A DNA stretch of 64,000 bases, taken from assembly GCF_000003855.2 (NCBI RefSeq), contig NW_003101679.1:4239393-4303392 (forward strand), read 5' to 3'. The stretch is from Blastomyces gilchristii SLH14081. Taxonomy: Eukaryota; Ascomycota; Eurotiomycetes; Onygenales; Ajellomycetaceae. The position numbers were made by a program, and so were the translations under genes. Within the stretch, counting starts at the first letter, position 1, and every line of letters begins with the position of its first letter. Below, in pieces: positions 59,149 through 64,000 of this stretch. Below the pieces are notes generated by a model, which was not told where the DNA came from, searched no databases, and saw nothing but the letters and a program-made list of their open reading frames with translations.

Positions 59149-59499
59149 CCCCGGTGGCCGAATGGTTAATGCGGCCACCTGGTAGCGCCTTGGCGTGGGA
59201 AACCAAGGCGCGTGAGTTCGAAACCCGCAGGGGATACATTAAATCCGGAACTCAAGCACCTCAGGTTTCTAATAAATACAGAGGTGTACAAATCACTTCA
59301 ATGAATCACTCTATGTTCCTGGGCTGAGAAGTTATTATCGCATGTATCTAATTGTCACTTCTTTGTATTTTCCTATGTTCTTGTTATCTTGGCATGGTCT
59401 CAACACTTGTATTTCCTCCTGTATAACCAACACTTGACCTGTATTTAACATCATGCAAGGACTCATCATAAGCTCCGCTTGCATATGAGTATAATGAAA

Positions 59500-59531
<32 letters not shown>
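59149..59531 (+). mobile_element. tRNA-derived SINE, copy 2 (better preserved)
   Basis: About 383 bp. The head (59149-59236) resembles a class II tRNA (Ser/Leu type): box A-like TGGCCGAATGGTTAATGCG at 59155-59173, a CCTTGG...CCAAGG hairpin where a variable arm would be, and box B-like AGTTCGAAACC at 59215-59225, with CCCC near the start able to pair with GGGG at 59,229-59,232. The body ends in (AAT)n at about 59,499-59,531. The 14-bp TSDs are acttgctgatgaag (59135-59148) and acttactgatgaag (59532-59545). It is inserted in the gypsy-4 integrase, antisense to it. Confidence 0.88.
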
Positions 59532-59533
<2 letters not shown>

Positions 59534-59545
59534 TTACTGATGAAG

Positions 59546-59751
59546 AGAAATTCTTAATCTGTTATCAATGATTTCAGAGCACTGTGATTACAAATGATGA
59601 TATCTAAAAACAGATTAGTCAATTCAGAGACTTTAATCTTTTTATAAGTAGAAATATATCTGATTATCTTTGTGAAATAGTTAACAATGATTAAAATTAA
59701 GTTATATTCTTTGACTCTTGTCAACTTCAGCAGGTCAACTATGAAATTCAT
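59546..59751 (-). pseudogene. gypsy-4 integrase core, interrupted by the SINE
   Basis: The minus strand reads MNFIVDLLKLTRVKEYNLILIIVNYFTKIIRYI in parts, the start of the gypsy integrase core (MDFIxxLP...IxVVVDRFTKxAHFI). The rest of the core continues left of the SINE at 59,040-59,134. Confidence 0.8.
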
Positions 59752-60849
59752 TAATAGATTCTATTATAAACTCTTTAAAACAGGCAGTGATATCAACTCA
59801 CTGTATTACTTATATCACAGAATCTTTATTCTTTAATAGATATTATAAGTTTTAATATACTCTTTAACATCTGTTCAGAGCTTGTCTTAAATATATTTAT
59901 ATTTTAGAAGCTTCTCAGTCTTCTCTAACTCAAAGTACTCTGCATGAGAATCATTATAATGAATTTTTAATAACTTCTAACACATTACTCTGCTACAAGA
60001 GATGAAGACTGAATCATTTAGCAGTAGAAGTTCACATTCTTCTAATTATCAATAACTTGATTTCTTAGCAGTATCACTCTGCTCAGAGTCTGTCTCTTTC
60101 AAGTTCAAATTAAATTCTTTCTTCTTCAACTTCTGAATTCAAGCTGTAGTAGAGATGTTTCTCTTCTGTAACTTATCAATGAATTTCAAAAATAGTCAGA
60201 TTGAAAGATTGTAGACTGTTTTATTCTTTGTCAATTCAATAATTATAAGATATGATATAAGAAGCTCATGATCTTCAGTGTCAGTTCTCTGCAGAAATTC
60301 AGATTTTCTTTCATCTTCTATACTGAGTTACACAGCTGCTTTTTCAGCACTATTTTCAAGCTTCAGAGAATTTTAACTCTCTGCAGTCAGCTTCTTCTGC
60401 AGTGATAACAGAGATTTTTTTATAGAATTCTTCTTCACATTAACAATATTATAATCAGGTTATTTAGATAGCATATTAGCAGAGTTAAGTCAATCTAAAT
60501 AGTATCAGATATAGAAATCATACTCTGAAAGCAGCTTCACTTATCTGACTTAACATTCTATCAAGCTCTTTGTTATCAAGAAGTAATGCAGATTTGTATA
60601 ATCAGTGAGAACTTATACTGAGTACTTACTATTCTGAAGATAATATTATCAGATCTTAAAGAATTTGATAATTACTAATATCTTCTGATCATGAATATCA
60701 TATCTTCTCTGCATAAGTGATAATTTCTTGAAAAAGAAGATCACTGATCTTTATTCACAGTGTCTTATAAACTTTATAAAAAAGTCTTCTCTCACAGACA
60801 ATTCATTATCTGTTTCTTCAGAAGTGATTATTCTCTGATTCTTTTAATA

Positions 60850-61140
60850 TTAAAAGATCTCTGATGTTAACTGTGAAAAGATTTCACAGACTCTATTTCT
60901 AGATATATCAGTCTCACACTGACTGAGTAAGTCAGAGTTAAAGTGATTCAGTATTATAATATCTGTAAAAGCTTGTTTCAATTTCACAAACATCTGCACA
61001 GTGTCTTGAGTGAGAGTAAACAGTCTTATTTTTCTATCTTTCACACTTCTCTTTAACAGATCTGTAAGAGAGACAGTAATTCATGAATATGTATAGATGA
61101 ATCATCTATAGAAATTCATAAATCTCAGAAACATCTACAC
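60850..61140 (-). pseudogene. gypsy-4 RT/RNase H junction remnant
   Basis: 60850-61044 (minus) reads FVKLKQAFTDIIILNHFNS and ETDIS, the gypsy RNase H start; 61,045-61,130 reads the preceding FLRFMNFYR-type connection. It is related to the same region of gypsy-2. Confidence 0.75.
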
Positions 61141-61183
61141 CTCGCAGTACATTCATAGCGTCAGTCAGTTCTCAATGACAGAG

Positions 61184-61441
61184 TGTAAGAAATCCCGCTC
61201 CTCGCGGATTCTTTACCTCTATTTCTATCTCTCATGTAATCAATAGGGCTAGCGGCTCTTGGCTACACACAACTATATAGACTGAAGTTTGTGAATACTA
61301 TTCATAACTCAGCTTGAATGCTATTATACATTTGACTTCTACATTTTATCTTTCTACTGTAAATACTTCTAGTAGTTAACAGTATATATCATATCAAGCT
61401 GTAAACACTTAAATAATCATCTACAAGTACTTATTCTTACA
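61184..61441 (+). repeat. gypsy-5 5' LTR
   Basis: 258 bp. CpGs survive in the first ~80 bp (cccgctcctcgcgg, gctagcggc), the same end that is protected in the gypsy-2 5' LTR. Confidence 0.9.
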
Positions 61442-63294
61442 TTTCAAGCTTAGTCAGTCAGTAATCATCTGTTATAACTGAAAGAACTAGAAACTCACAT
61501 ACTTCAATCTCTGCAAACTCTACTGCAGACACTCAGAAGCAGTCATCTGAATCATAAATAACTCTTATAAAAGAAGTCTTAAAGAACTTATTAATCACTT
61601 ATAAAATATCATTCTCTGCATCTATGATAGAGAAACTCTTTAAACTCATAAATAAATCAATCTTAGTGAAGAACATTCTTGAGCATCTCTTACAGAATTA
61701 AGCTATTTTTCTATAAGAAATACTTACTGTCTGTAAACACTCTTAAACTGAGTCTCTAGACATAATCTTCAGAGATACTTATAAACTGAAAAGAAACTTT
61801 CTTAAGTTATAATTACTTAAGATCACTTATTAAATTACAATCTATAAAAGCTTTTATAACTTTGTATTTAAAATTGACTTACAAGCTCAGCTGTGTAATA
61901 TGAAAGATGAAGAAGCTGTTATCTATATAATAACAGATCTCTATTACACTGAAGTTAAGAACTGACTGAATTATTTAAAGAATGATTATAAGAGATCTCA
62001 CTGATCTATTCTTAAGATCTATTTAGAGAATAAGTTAAGAGACTCTGTAAGCTGAACAGAGAACATCTGAGTTATAATTATTAATATTAGAAAAGAAGAT
62101 GAGAAATCTGATAAAGACTACTCACAGTACTTCATAGAATTATAATATGAATTAAGATCTGTGAAAACAGAGCTCTGAAATAAGATCTGAATAATGATAT
62201 TTATAAAGAAGCTAAATAAAAATATACAGAATAAGCTCATTGAGTAAGACTTTAAGCTCTTAACTCTGAAGAAACTGATGACTCTCATTCACTGCTTACA
62301 GATCACTATAAGAGTCACAGATCTGTGAAGAGTAAATCACTGATCAGCTCTGTAAGAATCAGAATAATAGAGAACAGATTTATTAGAAAAAGATAATAAG
62401 ATACAGAGAGATTTATATCTGACTGCTGAGTAGAAAGAGAGAGCTTTATAAGCTCTTATAAACAGAGTGTATAACAGAGAGATTAAGAAAAAGAGACTCT
62501 GCTTTATCTATTCTAAATCAGAATATCTTCACATAAACTGTTCAGACAAATCAAAATAGAAATTTAAGAAGTTATAAACAGAGTCAGTAATAGTCTTCTT
62601 AAGAGTCTTGAAGCTAATATCTGAATCTGTTACTTCTCTGATGAAAATACTTACTTATGAAAAGAGACTGCACTGTAGTACTGCTATTCTGCAAGTATGA
62701 AAAGTATTAATAAACTTAGAATCTCAGATCACTGTGATGTCTCTAAAGCTTATAAAATGAATAAGCTGAAAGATAGAAATTGAAAATCTGCTCTTATAAT
62801 AAGCAGAGTGTAAGAACTCAGACCTGAGAACTAAGAGACTTATAAGAGCTATTTTTGAATTACAAGATCTCTCTGAAATCTGAAGAAGATTTGTGAAAAC
62901 TGTGATTATCACAGATATTATAGATAACATGTATTTAGAACTTATATAACTTTAAAGACATAATCTGCACATAGCTGTCTGTGAGTTAGGTTTATACTTT
63001 CAATCAGTGTTAACAGACTTACTCACAGAGATAGAATCAGTTAATACTGTAGAGTTGATTAGAGAAGATAAGCTCATCTATATAATAACTTTACAAGTAT
63101 CTGAGAATCTCATAATCATGAAAACTGAGCTTCAGATACTAGAGAAATACTGAGATCTTACAGAGATATTCAGCTCAGTAAAGATAGCTGAGCTTTCTTC
63201 TTATTATGAGAAGAATCTGATAATAGATTTGATAGAAGAGTAGAAACCCTTCTAAGAATCAATCTATAAGCTCTCTCATTATAAGACAGAGATC

Positions 63295-63540
63295 TTGCAA
63301 ATCTATGTGAAGAAGAATCTGAAGAATGACTTTATTCAATCTTCACAGATCTTCACAGAAGTCTCTGTGATATTTGTAAAGAAGAAGAATAAAGATCTCA
63401 GATTATATATAGACTACTGTGATCTGAACTTCAAGATAACAAAGAGCTACTACTCTCTGTCTCTGAGTGAGAATGTAATTAATCATCTTATAAGAGCTGT
63501 TATATTCACACAACTGAATGTGATTAATATATATACATAG
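63295..63540 (+). pseudogene. gypsy-5 reverse transcriptase fragment
   Basis: Open piece with SVIFVKKKNKDLRLYIDYCDLN, read in two parts as VIFVKKKNKDL and RLYIDYCDLN, the conserved RT fingers/palm entry (FVKKKDGxLRxCVDYRxLN). A stop follows at 63538. Downstream palm sequence continues in a broken frame to the window end. Confidence 0.85.
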
Positions 63541-64000
63541 CTGTAAATACAGTCTGAGAATGAATAAAAGACTGTCTTTAGAACTGTACTGAGATTATTT
63601 AAATATCTAGTGATGTCTTTTAATCTGACTAATATCTCTATAGTATTTCAGTCTTTCATTAATAAAATACTTCACATATATCTGAATATCTTCATAATAA
63701 TATATCTGAATAATATAATAGTGTACTCTGTGAAGAAGAAAGAACACACTGAGTATATATAAAGTATGTTAAAGATCTTAGATAAGACAGAACTGTATAT
63801 TAAGCTTATAAAGTATAACTTCAGTATCTACTAAATTAATTTTCTAGAATATATAATTATCACAGATGATATTCAGATGAAATCTTTATAAGTTAAGACT
63901 ATTCTATCATGATCAGAGTTAACTAGTATTTATAAGATTCAGATCTTTCTGAGCTTTGTGAATTTCTATAAATAGTTTATCTTTATATTTATAAGAATCT

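Larger units (their letters stand above)
55721..61183 (-). mobile_element. gypsy-4: heavily decayed minus-strand Ty3/gypsy element
   Basis: RNase H (60850-61044), the RT connection near 61,090-61,130 and integrase (59554-59751 plus 59,040-59,134) lie in the order expected for a minus-oriented gypsy element. A SINE splits the integrase. To the left, 55,721-59,030 contains only broken frames. The right end is cut by the gypsy-5 LTR at 61184. The left boundary is uncertain; a possible LTR start TGTTAAGTGTGAGCC lies at about 55,748. Confidence 0.65.
61184..64000 (+). mobile_element. gypsy-5: 5' part of a second gypsy-2 family element
   Basis: Plus-oriented. The 5' LTR is 61184-61441 (TGTAAGAAATCCCGC...TTCTTACA), the reverse complement of the gypsy-2 LTRs. 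The interior follows gypsy-2 in reverse complement: gag, a decayed zinc knuckle (CFIYSKSEYLHINC, about 62,494-62,535), then RT. The element runs off the window at 64000 near the RT/RNase H connection (FLSFVNFYK). It interrupts gypsy-4. Confidence 0.9.

Noticed and set aside
59149..59236. A functional tRNA-Ser or tRNA-Leu gene
   Set aside because: The acceptor stem and T arm pair poorly, the head is joined to a long body with an (AAT)n tail and TSDs, and a second copy has the same body. It is a SINE head.

Overview
The window looks like genomic DNA of a filamentous ascomycete. Protein similarity and base composition suggest the Onygenales, and a Blastomyces-like Ajellomycetaceae genome would fit, but this is inference. 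It has two unlike halves. Bases 1 to about 15,300 are ordinary gene-dense DNA with few, short introns. Bases 15,300 to 64,000 are an AT-rich block almost stripped of CpG and built of nested, mutationally decayed transposable elements.

Gene-rich part: (1) the 3' end of an EBP-family sterol isomerase gene, spliced from three exons (63-683, +); (2) a 1,777-residue protein with DH/PH-like regions, the fungal family often labelled 'SRm160/300 splicing coactivator' (1528-6861, +); (3) a two-exon Rdh54/Tid1-type Rad54-family recombination ATPase (10655-7477, -) with Asn and Lys codon repeats; (4) an intronless Hsp104/Hsp98 disaggregase (14107-11324, -) with a phased set of heat-shock elements about 270-310 bp upstream. 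These genes are conserved housekeeping or stress genes with no evident joint pathway.

AT-rich part: element ends and target-site duplications (TSDs) allow the nesting to be read. A hAT DNA transposon of about 5.8 kb (hAT-1, minus, termini 18044 and 48881) is split by three insertions: gypsy-1 (18233-27040, TSD AGAA); a gag-only LTR element (28407-31535, TSD GTTAT/GTTGT) that itself carries a 506-bp hAT MITE; and a second, oppositely oriented hAT (hAT-2, 34723-47819, 8-bp TSD), itself split by gypsy-2 (38622-45866, TSD ACATT). The opposed hAT copies form a long imperfect palindrome. Right of this lie a truncated gypsy-1 relative (48882-53775), the 3' part of a third hAT (53776-55261), two tRNA-derived SINE copies with 14-15 bp TSDs (55327-55705 and 59149-59531), a decayed minus-strand gypsy (about 55721-61183) and the 5' part of another gypsy-2 family element (61184 to the window end). 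No intact host gene was recognised beyond 15,300.

The points most worth following up are the SINE family, cysteine-rich ORFs antisense to pol in two different gypsy families (resembling the fungal DUF3716 pattern), the gag-only LTR element whose in-frame stops are all TGA, and a two-step decay: CpG loss everywhere, with an additional CpA/TpG to TpA wave in some copies while element termini keep CpG.
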